In this document: one piece after another, positions 9,701-17,706 of the stretch
Layout: each line of letters opens with the position of its first letter
Position numbering within the stretch: the first letter of the stretch is position 1
Assembly (NCBI GenBank): GCA_964536835.1
Contig: CAZIAZ010000019.1
Location: forward strand, 1-48,306
Source: DAONFI01 sp035403485
Lineage (GTDB): Bacteria; Planctomycetota; Phycisphaerae; SM23-33
DNA length: 48,306 bases
Direction: 5' to 3'
The notes under the pieces: model-generated
What the model was told of the DNA's origin: nothing
The model's input: only the letters and a program-made list of their open reading frames with translations
Databases searched by the model: none
Translations under genes and position numbers: made by a program

Positions 9701-11394
9701 CAGACCTGTACCGCCGGCACACCGTCTATTATGGCCGGACTCGCCAGAATTTCCCCGTTAAACGTACTGCCGTCTTTTTTGGCGAACTGCCATTCCATCA
9801 GCGGGAGTATGCCGGCTGCTGCGTCATCCATAAGTTCGTTCAGCAACTCCGTCGTGGACTGTCCGCCAGCCTGATGCGAGGCGGACAACTCAGCCAGCCC
9901 CAATGTAAGCATCTCCTGCTTGTTCGCATAACCAAACATGCTCACAGCCGCATCATTGCATTCTATTATCCTCATGTTACGGGAAACAATCGTCGCATCG
10001 CGTGACATTTCAAACAGCGAACGATATTTATCCTCATCCGCCTGCATACGCATTTCGAACTTTTTTATCTGCGTCATATCAGTAAATGTCTCGAGGAACA
10101 TTTCCCTGCCGTCGTGCTTGATACGGACGACGGATTTGAGAATCGGAATCATTCTGCCCCTGCCGTCAATCAGACTGCGTTCAGCAAGTTCCATGTTGCC
10201 GCCCATCGCAACTACAGGACAGCTCCCGCGTTCAGCCGGACATATGAAATCATTGCATACCTGGCCAACTATTTTTTCGCGCGGCAGGCCTATCAGCCGG
10301 CATGCATAATCGTTAATCTGCTCTATGCAGAACGTATGGGTATCCACAAGCATGACGCCGGAATGCATGGTGTCAAAAATGGATTGCAGATAGTCTTCAT
10401 TTTCACGCAGATCATCGGTGACAAGCTGCCGTCGTTTGATTTCCCTGCGCAGACGATGATTCCATATAAGGAACAGCATGACCATTAAAAAACTCACGCA
10501 TAGCAGGCCCACGAGCGCCCGTCTATCCGTGGTATTTTCATATTCAATCTTCGTCCAGCGGTTTTGCAGAACCTGTGCATCCTGCGGCGATACCGAATCA
10601 AGGCCTTTTTGCAAAATATCGCGAAGAATCACGAAACTTCTGCGCGTCGCCATGCATATCTCAAGTTTATAATCCGTTCCGCCTGAGACTTTGACGGCAG
10701 TATAGCCCTCAGCCGTTATTACCCAGCCTGTTGTAAGCATATCGCCGAGAAAGGCGTATATCTTTCCAGCCAGAAGTTGAGGCATCGCCTCGTCTGCATT
10801 CAGAAAATAACCCAACTTCAGAGACGGATATTCCGCCGCAAGTGAATCTACATAACTGGCGTCCTTGATGACGCCGACGTGTCGGCCGTCAAGTTCGGAC
10901 AGTTCACGCACATAAGGCTGCCGCGCCTGCGTGTAAACAAATATCGGCAGAGAAATATAGGGTTTCGTGTAAACAAGATTATCATTTTCGCGGCTGTTTA
11001 TAATCGCGGCAAACATATCCACTTTGCCGGTCAGGACTGCATCGAGCGCTTTTGACCGGCTGGCAAAGTTTCTGATGCTGAATTCGACCCCGAATCTTTC
11101 CGCCAGCATTCTGAGATAATCCACGGACAGTCCGATGCTGTTTCCATACTCATCGACGAATTCTATCGGCGGAATCGGCCGTTCAATGGCAACAGTTATT
11201 ACAGGGTGCTCTTTGAGAAACGCACGTTCATTCTGCGTAAACTGCAATTTTTCAGAAACTTTGTGAGCCGGCGTATCTTTTTCCATTTGCCTGGCCGTCA
11301 GCTTCGCACATGCAAATATTATCATCGCTGCACAAACGACGGCTAAAATCACCCTTAAAAATATTCGCCGCTTCATAAGGCCAAATCCGGACAT
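6796..11394 (-). CDS. large hybrid sensor histidine kinase with periplasmic SBP_bac_3 sensor, multiple PAS domains and receiver
   Basis: About 1532 residues. Order: N-terminal membrane anchor; periplasmic solute-binding domain of the SBP_bac_3 type (about 50-290); second membrane segment (VGLLCVSFLMVMLFLIW); about six PAS/PAC units (330-1045) with DVT or DIS PAC ends; HisKA with phospho-acceptor His in NMSHEIRTPMNAILGY (codon 8176-8178); HATPase_c with N box NLIGNAVKF and G box GTGLGLPIS; receiver with phospho-Asp in VILMDRRMPVMDG (codon 7276-7278); and a short C-terminal helical tail. It probably senses an amino acid or similar small ligand and passes phosphate to an unlinked regulator, since none is adjacent. 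I chose the ATG at 11394 because AAAAGGAG lies 10 bases upstream; the longer ATG at 11427 overlaps a TATAAT. Confidence 0.93.
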   Translation of the reverse strand: MSGFGLMKRRIFLRVILAVVCAAMIIFACAKLTARQMEKDTPAHKVSEKLQFTQNERAFLKEHPVITVAIERPIPPIEFVDEYGNSIGLSVDYLRMLAERFGVEFSIRNFASRSKALDAVLTGKVDMFAAIINSRENDNLVYTKPYISLPIFVYTQARQPYVRELSELDGRHVGVIKDASYVDSLAAEYPSLKLGYFLNADEAMPQLLAGKIYAFLGDMLTTGWVITAEGYTAVKVSGGTDYKLEICMATRRSFVILRDILQKGLDSVSPQDAQVLQNRWTKIEYENTTDRRALVGLLCVSFLMVMLFLIWNHRLRREIKRRQLVTDDLRENEDYLQSIFDTMHSGVMLVDTHTFCIEQINDYACRLIGLPREKIVGQVCNDFICPAERGSCPVVAMGGNMELAERSLIDGRGRMIPILKSVVRIKHDGREMFLETFTDMTQIKKFEMRMQADEDKYRSLFEMSRDATIVSRNMRIIECNDAAVSMFGYANKQEMLTLGLAELSASHQAGGQSTTELLNELMDDAAAGILPLMEWQFAKKDGSTFNGEILASPAIIDGVPAVQVCIRDVSLRKAIEVERTIFQQAIASAPVSVMITDGGGNIEYVNPFFTKVTGYELYEVLGKNCRCLQSGRTSQDVYKNLWDTLGKGRVWSGYFYNRAKDGSEFSEYAQIAPIFDADGKVIHYLAVKEDVTEKENLRKEVEYLAKFPSENPNPVWRISDEGILLYANDAGGEFMRLWNVSVGQPVPDDFQQMVKKVCKSKEVHQISMAAGDKYYSISFAVVEGENYVNAYAQDISALKKVSEERDRLFNNSLDMFCVAGFDGYFKQLNPAWTSVLGWSINELISRPWLEFVYPDDVAATKEKNELLLNSKPVYNFENRYVCKDGSYRWLSWNSFAIPEESLIFAVVRDVTESKKHHELLQESQDRLSMALDGAGLGLWDWNIRTGTNYINNRWAEILGYAKEDIIPTFADTEKFVHPDDRERMHAFLNEHLLGKTDYYRCRFRMKTRAGNYKWILSVARVMEYDDNGKPLRMLGIHQDIDEQKKIEDELILARTNAEDASKAKSIFLANMSHEIRTPMNAILGYTQLMQRDEGLTDVQRKYLEIINHSGTHLLDLINDILEMSKIEAGRTRVNAVIFDFRSMLEDIEMMFHVKTSAQNVMLRTVIDEKIPRYIKSDENKIRQILINLIGNAVKFTSSGHIVISVNCGLQSRQPSEDNLGDIRFRIDVEDTGCGIAAGDMDKIFEAFEQSRAAVESGGTGLGLPISREYARMLGGDITAKSEAGIGSTFTVEFVAQYVDEPERAAVEAKITKVTGLTAGRNSASVLVVDDRETNRALLVDLLDSVGFYVRHADNGLEALKIVQEWQPDVILMDRRMPVMDGYEAMRKIKDTPNGKNIPVLIVTASAFEENRTDAMGYGAAGFIRKPYNEAEIFDAIRRATGIEYVYDKAETFRDIGNYQPSPQEMADLPERLRDNMRQALHDGDMERMQIFIERVLEKNGMLGSYLASLAEHYEYAALQKLLSPEKPPACEK

Positions 11395-11404
11395 ACGCTC
11401 AGTA

Positions 11405-11424
11405 CTCCTTTTTGCTACATTATA
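11405..11424 (-). promoter_or_regulatory. probable -10 box and ribosome site of the hybrid kinase gene
   Basis: On the minus strand TATAAT (11424-11419) precedes AAAAAGGAG (around 11405-11413) and the ATG at 11394. A TTGATG lies at 11450-11445, but the 20-base spacing is long, so the -35 assignment is weak. The arrangement argues for a short leader and against the upstream ATG at 11427. Confidence 0.45.
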
Positions 11425-11457
11425 CACACAAAGTCCCCCAATTACATCAATATGCCG

Positions 11458-12330
11458 TTACAGGAAAACCCTTACCGGATGCAGCATGCCTTCGCCGCAC
11501 ATATCCGCAATGGCGGCAAGTCTGCCGTCGGCTGTTATCAATGCAATCTCACGGCCTTTCAGGCCAGGCGGCGCGACGATACTTCTGCCCGCTGAAACAC
11601 TTTCCAACTGTCCATCTGCCAACGTCACGATTTCCAACCCAAGCGCACCAAGCGGCATGGAAATTTTTTCGGCGATATTGTCAGCCGTAAGTTCCGCAAA
11701 ATCAACGGATGATTCGATATCAAACATCCCCACCGCCGTTCGTTGCAACGCACTGCAGTATCCGCCGACATTCAGGCGGCAGCCGATATCACGTGCAAGG
11801 CTGCGAATGTACGTTCCGCTCCCACAGTAAACGGCGACAGTCAGAATCGGCCACGAATACGACAGCAGTTTAATTTCATGTATCACGACGGGCCGCGGAG
11901 CGATTTCAAATTCCGCCCCCTGCCTGGCCAGCACATACGCCCGCTGCCCACCAACATGTACTGCGCTATGTGCAGGCGGAATCTGCATGATTTGCCCCGT
12001 AAACTCGCACAGCACATTCCGTACGGCGGATTCATCCGGCGGAATAAGCGGCTGAGACGTTTGAAAATCCGTTATATTACCTTCGACATCGTCCGTATCG
12101 CTCACCCTGCCAAGCGTGATTTCAGCACGATATCGCTTGTTGCTGCGTTGTACGTAATTCGCCAGCCGCGTAGCTTTGTTGACGCAGACAACCAGCACTC
12201 CTCTCGCAAACGGATCAAGCGTACCGGTATGGCCGACTTTGGTCTTGCGCGACAACATGCGACGGACGCCTGCGACGATATCAAAACTCGTCGGCCCTTG
12301 AGGTTTGTTTATGGAAATAAATCCGAACAT
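11458..12330 (-). CDS. truB: tRNA pseudouridine(55) synthase TruB
   Basis: 290 residues. It isomerises U55 to pseudouridine in the T loop of tRNAs. The N-terminal MFGFISINKPQGPTSFD is the TruB start motif, and GHTGTLDPFARGVLVV carries catalytic Asp39. RYRAEITLG and SDTDDVEG follow as in the family, and CGSGTYIRSLARDIG is the conserved RNA-binding/core motif. It starts 7 bases after the upstream dehydrogenase gene stops, so the two are almost certainly cotranscribed. In many bacteria truB sits with rbfA and infB; here it does not. Confidence 0.96.
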   Translation of the reverse strand: MFGFISINKPQGPTSFDIVAGVRRMLSRKTKVGHTGTLDPFARGVLVVCVNKATRLANYVQRSNKRYRAEITLGRVSDTDDVEGNITDFQTSQPLIPPDESAVRNVLCEFTGQIMQIPPAHSAVHVGGQRAYVLARQGAEFEIAPRPVVIHEIKLLSYSWPILTVAVYCGSGTYIRSLARDIGCRLNVGGYCSALQRTAVGMFDIESSVDFAELTADNIAEKISMPLGALGLEIVTLADGQLESVSAGRSIVAPPGLKGREIALITADGRLAAIADMCGEGMLHPVRVFL

Positions 12331-12337
12331 GCGTTTC

Positions 12338-13297
12338 TCAATAACTGCCCGGCAGCGCGGGATATTTTGGCGGCTGGCCGTTACAGACGGCGATAACGTC
12401 GGTAACGACCCATGACATGTTGACCTTAGCCTGCGGGACGCAGGCTGCGACGTGCGGCGTAAGAATCACGTTCTCCAGGCCGAAAAGCGGATAATTTTCA
12501 GGCATTGGCTCAGGGTCGTGACAGTCAACGACGGCTGCATTGACTTTGCCGCTTCTGAGCGCATCGCCAAGCGCATCATAATCCACACACTGGCCGCGTG
12601 CGGCGTTGATGAACTGTACGCCATTCTTCATTTTGGCGATAGCGGCGGCATTGATGATTTTCCTGGTAAGCTCCGTCACCGGCAGATGGATGGTTATGAT
12701 ATCGGATTCACGATATAGCGTATCCTTGTCGACGCTTTGAGCAGGATAGTCAACCGCCAGTTTTTCCGGCGGAAGGATGTCGTTGTACAGCACCCGCATT
12801 CCCATCGCATCAGCCACACGCCCGACTCTGGAGCCGATTCGGCCGCAGCCGATGATGCCCAGCGTCAGGTCAGCCATGAATCGGCCAAAAAGCTGACTGC
12901 GGGCTGAGTGAAATTTTTCAGGCGAAAGATAACCGCTCAGCGGCCAGAAGCGGCGGTTCATTTCTATCATCATCCGCACGGTATAGTCCACGACGGCTAA
13001 CGTGTTGGCTTCCGGCGTATGGACCACTTCCACTCCGCGTGCGCGGCAGGCAGGGACGTCTATATTGTCCAGCGCAACGCCTGCACGGCCGACCACTTTC
13101 AATCGCGGCGCACCGACAAGCAGTGCCTCATTCACTATCGTATACGTTCGCACGACCAGCCCGTCAGCCTGCGAGATGACATCCGCCACCTTTTCAGGCG
13201 TGGATTCAATAACATCGGCGTTCTGACGAAGGTAATCCATCGCCTTTTGCTGAAGGGATTCCGTAACAACCACCAAAGGCCTGCCAGCCATTTTCAA
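12338..13297 (-). CDS. D-isomer-specific 2-hydroxyacid dehydrogenase (phosphoglycerate dehydrogenase-like)
   Basis: 319 residues, a short form without the C-terminal ACT domain of classical SerA. The catalytic-domain part VVGRAGVALDNIDVPACRARG is typical of 3-phosphoglycerate dehydrogenases. The Rossmann NAD-binding motif is LGIIGCGRIGSRVGRVA (about 146-162). Then come FINAARGQCVDYDAL with the substrate-binding/catalytic Arg, VVDCHDPEPMP with the acidic catalytic partner, and LTPHVAA with the catalytic His. It oxidises a D-2-hydroxy acid with NAD+, or runs the reverse. Serine synthesis is plausible, but glyoxylate or hydroxypyruvate reductase activity cannot be excluded. The start could also be the ATG two codons downstream (MAGRP). 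Confidence 0.88.
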   Translation of the reverse strand: MKMAGRPLVVVTESLQQKAMDYLRQNADVIESTPEKVADVISQADGLVVRTYTIVNEALLVGAPRLKVVGRAGVALDNIDVPACRARGVEVVHTPEANTLAVVDYTVRMMIEMNRRFWPLSGYLSPEKFHSARSQLFGRFMADLTLGIIGCGRIGSRVGRVADAMGMRVLYNDILPPEKLAVDYPAQSVDKDTLYRESDIITIHLPVTELTRKIINAAAIAKMKNGVQFINAARGQCVDYDALGDALRSGKVNAAVVDCHDPEPMPENYPLFGLENVILTPHVAACVPQAKVNMSWVVTDVIAVCNGQPPKYPALPGSY

Positions 13298-13385
13298 GTC
13301 TCCATAATAAAAACGTCCCGATAAAGTCCCGATAAATCAAGTTCGCGAATTCTGAAAACCGACCTTGCAGGCTGTAAAGCCGCTC

Positions 13386-14564
13386 TCATTCCTGCATAGC
13401 CAGCCTCACAAAAAGTTCAACGCCTGTGGGAATTAACGCATCGTTGAAATCATAATGCGGATTGTGCAAATCCTCCGACGGCCCACAACCGAGGACGGCG
13501 ATACATCCCTGAACTTTTTGCAAATAAAATGAAAAATCCTCCGCCACGCTCACCTGCGGATAATCCCGCAAGACGTTTTCCATGCCCAGGACGGTTTTGG
13601 CAGCCTGGGACATTTCATCTGTCGCCTGTGAATCGTTGACAACCACCGGATAGCCGTAAATAACCTCGAACGCCGACTTACACGCCGCAGCCGCGGCAAT
13701 ATCGGCGGCAATTTCGCTGATTCGTCGCTTGATTTCACTCGCCAGGCCGTCGTCAAACGTACGAATCGTGCCCTGTATAATCACGTCGTCCGGAATCACG
13801 TTGGATTTCGTTCCGCCGTTTATACTGCAAACCGATAACACAACCGGCCCTGCTGACGCCGGCAGCGATGAGTTTTTTATGGAATCAATCTCAAGAACAG
13901 CTTTCGCCGCCGGTATCAATGGATTAATAGCCGTCTGCGGCCTCGCGCCATGACCGCCTTTGCCCTTTATTATCACGCGAAATCCGTCCACGCTAGCCCA
14001 GAAAGGCCCGCTTCGCAAACCAATCCTGCCCAACGGCAATGCCGGCCAGTTATGAACGGCGAAAATCCTGTTCACCCTTATGCCGCCGGTTCGCTCATCC
14101 AGCACGCCCTGACGTATCATGGGCAGAGCTCCGCCGAAAGATTCCTCCGCCGGCTGAAATATGAACTTAACCGGCCTGGTAAGCTGCCGCCTGTATTTTG
14201 AAAGCACATTCGCCGCACCAAGCAGCATGACGGTATGGCCGTCGTGCCCGCAGGCATGCATACAGCCTTCGTTGTGCGAGGCATATGTAAGACCGGTCTT
14301 TTCTTCAACCGTCAGGGCATCGATATCCGCCCGCAAGGCTACCCCAGGCAACTCACGCTTCGATATATCCTCCGGCAACAGCCAGCCGACTACGCCAGTC
14401 TCCGCCAGGCCAGCCTGAAATTCAATGCCGCACTTACGCAGATAATCCTGTACAAGGCCGGACGCAAAAGTCTCGTGAAATCCGACCTGCGGATTGGCGT
14501 GCAGCTCGCGACGAATGCCGACAAGTTCGTCATGAATGTCACTAATATATTTTTTTACTGTCAT
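13386..14564 (-). CDS. M20 family metallo-amidohydrolase (hippurate/N-acyl-amino-acid hydrolase type)
   Basis: 392 residues, the usual length of the amidohydrolase branch of M20D. Metal and catalytic motifs are intact: LRADIDALTVEEKTGL (Asp ligand), HACGHDGHTVMLLG (Cys and His ligands), FQPAEESFGGA (Glu-Glu with the general base) and ending NPHYDFND with the last His ligand. The lid domain lies about 190-300. Such enzymes release amino acids from N-acyl or indole-conjugate substrates; the exact acyl group cannot be predicted. No signal peptide, so cytosolic. It reads towards the dehydrogenase gene with an 88-base gap and may share its transcript. Confidence 0.9.
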   Translation of the reverse strand: MTVKKYISDIHDELVGIRRELHANPQVGFHETFASGLVQDYLRKCGIEFQAGLAETGVVGWLLPEDISKRELPGVALRADIDALTVEEKTGLTYASHNEGCMHACGHDGHTVMLLGAANVLSKYRRQLTRPVKFIFQPAEESFGGALPMIRQGVLDERTGGIRVNRIFAVHNWPALPLGRIGLRSGPFWASVDGFRVIIKGKGGHGARPQTAINPLIPAAKAVLEIDSIKNSSLPASAGPVVLSVCSINGGTKSNVIPDDVIIQGTIRTFDDGLASEIKRRISEIAADIAAAAACKSAFEVIYGYPVVVNDSQATDEMSQAAKTVLGMENVLRDYPQVSVAEDFSFYLQKVQGCIAVLGCGPSEDLHNPHYDFNDALIPTGVELFVRLAMQE

Positions 14565-14586
14565 TTTGATTTTCGCCGCCGTTCAC

Positions 14587-14620
14587 AAAAAAAATCATGC
14601 CCGTATTTCGGGCATGATTT
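14587..14620 (-). terminator. intrinsic terminator downstream of the phoU-like gene
   Basis: The 12-base arms AAATCATGCCCG and CGGGCATGATTT flank a 5-base loop. Read on the minus strand the hairpin is followed by a run of eight T. It ends transcription coming from the phosphate module and isolates the M20 gene. Confidence 0.85.
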
Positions 14621-14693
14621 CAATGTAACTTATAACCGTATCCGTTTCAATAGCACAGATACCATTCAAACGGCATATATTTCTAGAACCTAT

Positions 14694-14762
14694 CCCAAAA
14701 ACATGGGCGCCGCCGAAATCGAGCAATTTTGCTGGCTGGCAAGGTTTTTGGGACGGGTTTTA
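14694..14762 (+). repeat. MITE-like element, family 1, copy C (internally deleted)
   Basis: Only 69 bp remain: the left half to GCTGGCTGGCAAGG fused to the right terminal repeat GTTTTTGGGACGGGTTTTA. TA lies at both edges. The right edge supplies the stop codon of the phoU-like gene (TTA on the plus strand at 14760-14762). Confidence 0.8.
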
Positions 14763-15431
14763 GTTATGCCGGAAATCTATCAGCGGCACGGCTGAAACAA
14801 CGCTCGTGGCAATGTTGCCCAGATGGCTGGAAACACGTTTGTAGTGACGAGCCATGAGAACATAGGCGACGGCTTCGTCGGCATCAAAATTACCCTGCAT
14901 GCTGAGAAGCTGCTGAATAATCATGTCGCACTTCCTTGCAATCTCAGCCGTCTTTTTTATGCATGCGTCAGCCACGTCTTCCCTGTTGTTTATGAACGCA
15001 TCCTTGACGGGGTCAAAGAGATTCACAAGCGTGGTACGGATTTCTTCCAGCGGCTCGATAAATTCACGATGGCGATACGGGTCGCGATAGAATTTGCCGA
15101 CTTCAAAAATATTTTTGCAGTAATCGCCTATTCGTTCGGCATCCTTCACTACGCTCATCAGTACAAGGCAAGGGATGACATTCGCCTGGCCGACAACGGA
15201 AAGACTTAAATGCGTTATAATCTGCTCGCGGATATCGCGTTCTATGGCGTTGATTTCCTTGTCTTTTTTGTAGAGATTGTCCGCAACCGCATTCCAGTCA
15301 TCCTTGCGGAGCAAAACGTTGCTGGCCTGCTCAAGCATCCATTTGCCGGAGTCAAGCATGGTACCGATTCTCTGCGACATTTCCCGTACAACGTCACGAT
15401 TACGAAAAGCGTTTATTATTTCTTTAAACAT
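14760..15431 (-). CDS. PhoU-like phosphate regulator
   Basis: 223 residues, nearly all helical, with two PhoU-type repeats; KDKEINAIERDIREQII and VKDAERIGDYCKNIFEVG match the conserved E(R)-x-D-H/Y-style segments. PhoU proteins bind metal clusters at the membrane and modulate phosphate uptake. Gene order puts it directly behind the Na/Pi cotransporter on the same strand (67-base gap), so it probably regulates that carrier rather than a Pst system, which is absent here. The stop TAA overlaps the edge of a family 1 repeat. The ATG at 15431 gives MFKEIINAFRNRD. Confidence 0.85.
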   Translation of the reverse strand: MFKEIINAFRNRDVVREMSQRIGTMLDSGKWMLEQASNVLLRKDDWNAVADNLYKKDKEINAIERDIREQIITHLSLSVVGQANVIPCLVLMSVVKDAERIGDYCKNIFEVGKFYRDPYRHREFIEPLEEIRTTLVNLFDPVKDAFINNREDVADACIKKTAEIARKCDMIIQQLLSMQGNFDADEAVAYVLMARHYKRVSSHLGNIATSVVSAVPLIDFRHN

Positions 15432-15498
15432 ATAGTCTTACCTCAAATTCGTATTATCTCCGTCCTGAACCTTTCACAAATATTTTATATATGTATCG

Positions 15499-16701
15499 TC
15501 ATTTGCCGTGCATTTTCATTAGAGTCAGCGCTGCAACCGGAAGCACGAAATACATGCCCACCACAAAGATTATCGCGATGGCCCTGTTTCTTGATGCCTT
15601 GAGAGCGATAAATTTTGAAATATTTATCGGAATCATCTGTAACGGCCAGAATACCGCCGTGCCGTAAAGATTGAATAAAAGGTGTGCACAGGCGCAGGCT
15701 ATGGCAACCGGCGACCCCATGCCGATTGCAGCCATCATAGCCGTCGCCGTAGTGCCGATATTCGCTCCCATCATATACGGAAATATCTGGGCGTGCTGCA
15801 AGACTCCGGCTGCGACGAGAGGAACTACCAGGCTCGTAGTGACGGATGAACTCTGTATCGTCGCAGTCGCAATAAGTCCGAAAATGAAGGCTATCGGCTG
15901 ATTGCGGAAAATAGTCTTGTTGAACGCACCGCTGAGGCGATCCATCATGACGCTTCGCAAAATTTTGACCAGGTATCCAAGTGCCGCAAAAAGCAGTACA
16001 ATCGCCAAAGCCGCCAGAACGCAGCCGCCTATTTTGGCATCCATATGCAATACGTCTGTCATCAGCCACTTGCCAAAATCGCCGACTACGTTAAAAATAT
16101 GTTTGAAGATTCCTATCTGTTTCGTAGGGTCGGAGTCGAACATTTTCATCTTTGCAAGGTTTTTGGCGATCCACAGAACCGGCGTGGATATGATATGGAA
16201 TTTGTACTCGAGCGGGAAAAACAGCAGCACGGAAAGCATATTGAAATTATCATGCAGCAGTGCCGCCGAAAATGAGCGACGGAATTCCTCCCGCCGACCC
16301 ATATGTGCCAGCGAAACTATAAGCGCCGTAACGCTCGTCCCGATATTCGCACCCATTATTATAGGTATGGCCGCAACAAGCGTTACGTCGCCGGTAGCCA
16401 CAAGGCCGACCGTCATGGACGTTGTAAAACTGCTGGACTGAACGATACTGGTGACCAGCAGGCCGACGAACAGGCCGGTAAAAGGGTCGCTGACAAGGCC
16501 GAATATCCATTTGAGGAATTTTTCGCCGGCTGGGTCGGTGGCGGCAAGATGCAGGCCGGTTCCTATCATGTTGACGGCGGAAATGAAAATGTAAATGCAG
16601 AACACTATCATGATGCCGCCCAGCCAGCCCGACAAGGCTTTTCTGTCAATATCCCCCAACGATGCCGATATGTCCAGTTTCTCGGATTTTGTTTCGCTCA
16701 T
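15499..16701 (-). CDS. Na+/phosphate cotransporter (PNaS/NptA family)
   Basis: 400 residues, a membrane protein with two inverted Na_Pi_cotrans repeats. Each carries the family QSSS signature: VTSIVQSSSFTTSMTVGL with IIMGANIGTSVTALI in the first, and ATIQSSSVTTSLVVPLV with MMGANIGTTATAMM in the second. It imports inorganic phosphate driven by sodium. It lacks a fused PhoU domain; that role is filled by the separate gene next in the operon. The start at 16701 gives an acidic N-terminus before the first membrane helix. Regulation by phosphate is suggested by the phased repeats at 16955-17005. Confidence 0.92.
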   Translation of the reverse strand: MSETKSEKLDISASLGDIDRKALSGWLGGIMIVFCIYIFISAVNMIGTGLHLAATDPAGEKFLKWIFGLVSDPFTGLFVGLLVTSIVQSSSFTTSMTVGLVATGDVTLVAAIPIIMGANIGTSVTALIVSLAHMGRREEFRRSFSAALLHDNFNMLSVLLFFPLEYKFHIISTPVLWIAKNLAKMKMFDSDPTKQIGIFKHIFNVVGDFGKWLMTDVLHMDAKIGGCVLAALAIVLLFAALGYLVKILRSVMMDRLSGAFNKTIFRNQPIAFIFGLIATATIQSSSVTTSLVVPLVAAGVLQHAQIFPYMMGANIGTTATAMMAAIGMGSPVAIACACAHLLFNLYGTAVFWPLQMIPINISKFIALKASRNRAIAIIFVVGMYFVLPVAALTLMKMHGK

Positions 16702-16756
16702 TTATGGATTTCCGTATTAATGACGCAATAGCCAAATATTTGAACAGACGTGCTTC

Positions 16757-16921
16757 TAGAACCTATCCCAAAAACCTTGGCTGCCTGCAATCGGCTCTTT
16801 TGCAGTCTGGCGGCGTCAGAAAAACGGCAAAATATCCTTAAATATGTTGCCATTTTTCTTCCTTGCCAGCCAGCAAAATTGCTCGATTTCGGCGACGCCC
16901 ATGTTTTTGGGATAGGTTCTA
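16757..16921 (-). repeat. MITE-like element, family 1, copy D
   Basis: 165 bp, full-length, opposite in orientation to copy A and almost a mirror of it. Its ends are TAGAACCTATCCCAAAAAC and GTTTTTGGGATAGGTTCTA, with TA at both edges. It lies between the Na/Pi transporter gene and the Pho-box-like repeats, so it separates a probable operator from its gene. Confidence 0.88.
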
Positions 16922-16954
16922 CTCTGTCGGAAACAGACGCCGGAAGTATACAAA

Positions 16955-17005
16955 CTTAACGCAATCTTCACAAGCCGCAAAACAAATCTTAACCAATTCT
17001 TAACA
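16955..17005 (+). promoter_or_regulatory. candidate Pho boxes: phased CTTAAC direct repeats
   Basis: CTTAAC (16955), CTTCAC (16966), CTTAAC (16988) and CTTAAC (16999) stand 11, 22 and 11 bases apart, all on one helical phase. Phosphate-response regulators (PhoB, PhoP, SphR) bind such 11-base direct repeats; TTAAC units are known from the Gram-positive and cyanobacterial versions. The site lies between the Na/Pi transporter and the ArgA-like gene. The rest of 16922-17232 shows no gene. Confidence 0.5.
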
Positions 17006-17232
17006 TTCGGTGGCCATTTGAAGTTTCGTGCAGTTTTACGCACGTTTTCACCGATTTCCCCGATATGCCGCATAATCGCCATTATAAAATTTCGGGCAAT
17101 TAAGATGCTGTTCGGGGCTGGCCGCTGCAACATTTTACAGAAATCCGGCAATTCCGTTCGGGTAATCGATTCATTGATGCCCGTTCAAGTTTTTGCCCTG
17201 TTATTTAATGTCGATATTGGTAAAATGCTTCC

Positions 17233-17706
17233 ATGATTATAAGACATGCAAGAGTACCCGACGCACAAGACATATGCCGGCTGGTAAATTATTACGCCGA
17301 GCAGGGCCTTATGCTTCATCGTTCGCTTGAAAGTGTTTATGAATGTCTGAGGGAATTTTTCGTCGGCGAAGAAGCAGGCAAAATCATCGGCTGCGTAGCC
17401 GTCGACATTTACTGGGCTAACAGTGCCGAAATACGCTCTTTAGCCATCGCGCCCGACTATCGCGGCAAAGGCGCAGGCAAGGCATTAGTCATGCAATGCC
17501 TTGCAGATGCCCGCGAAATAGGTTTATCCCAGATTTTCGCCATGACTTACAACAAGAAATTCTTTGCAGCCATAGGTTTTGAAGAGGTGGACATCAAAAC
17601 GCTGCCGGAAAAAGTCTGGCGTGAATGTCTCGAATGGTACAGCAAGGGTCATCGTCACGAATCAGCCATGCTTTATAATTTCACGGAGGCTGACAATGCC
17701 AGATGA
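17233..17706 (+). CDS. ArgA-like GNAT N-acetyltransferase
   Basis: 157 residues with a single GNAT fold. The acetyl-CoA loop is RSLAIAPDYRGKGAGKALV (about 76-94), with the R-G-x-G-x-G/A motif. The C-terminal FFAAIGFEEVD..LPEKVWREC resembles the short stand-alone N-acetylglutamate synthases and ArgH-linked acetyltransferases, in which LP.KVW.EC is recurrent. Acetylation of glutamate for arginine synthesis is therefore plausible but not proven; no arg gene is nearby. Its end overlaps the mlaF start by 11 bases. Confidence 0.75.
   Translation: MIIRHARVPDAQDICRLVNYYAEQGLMLHRSLESVYECLREFFVGEEAGKIIGCVAVDIYWANSAEIRSLAIAPDYRGKGAGKALVMQCLADAREIGLSQIFAMTYNKKFFAAIGFEEVDIKTLPEKVWRECLEWYSKGHRHESAMLYNFTEADNAR

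Noticed and set aside
17579..17695. Longer start for the mlaF gene
   Set aside because: This part lies inside the acetyltransferase gene; the ATG at 17696 has a strong ribosome site and the expected N-terminus.
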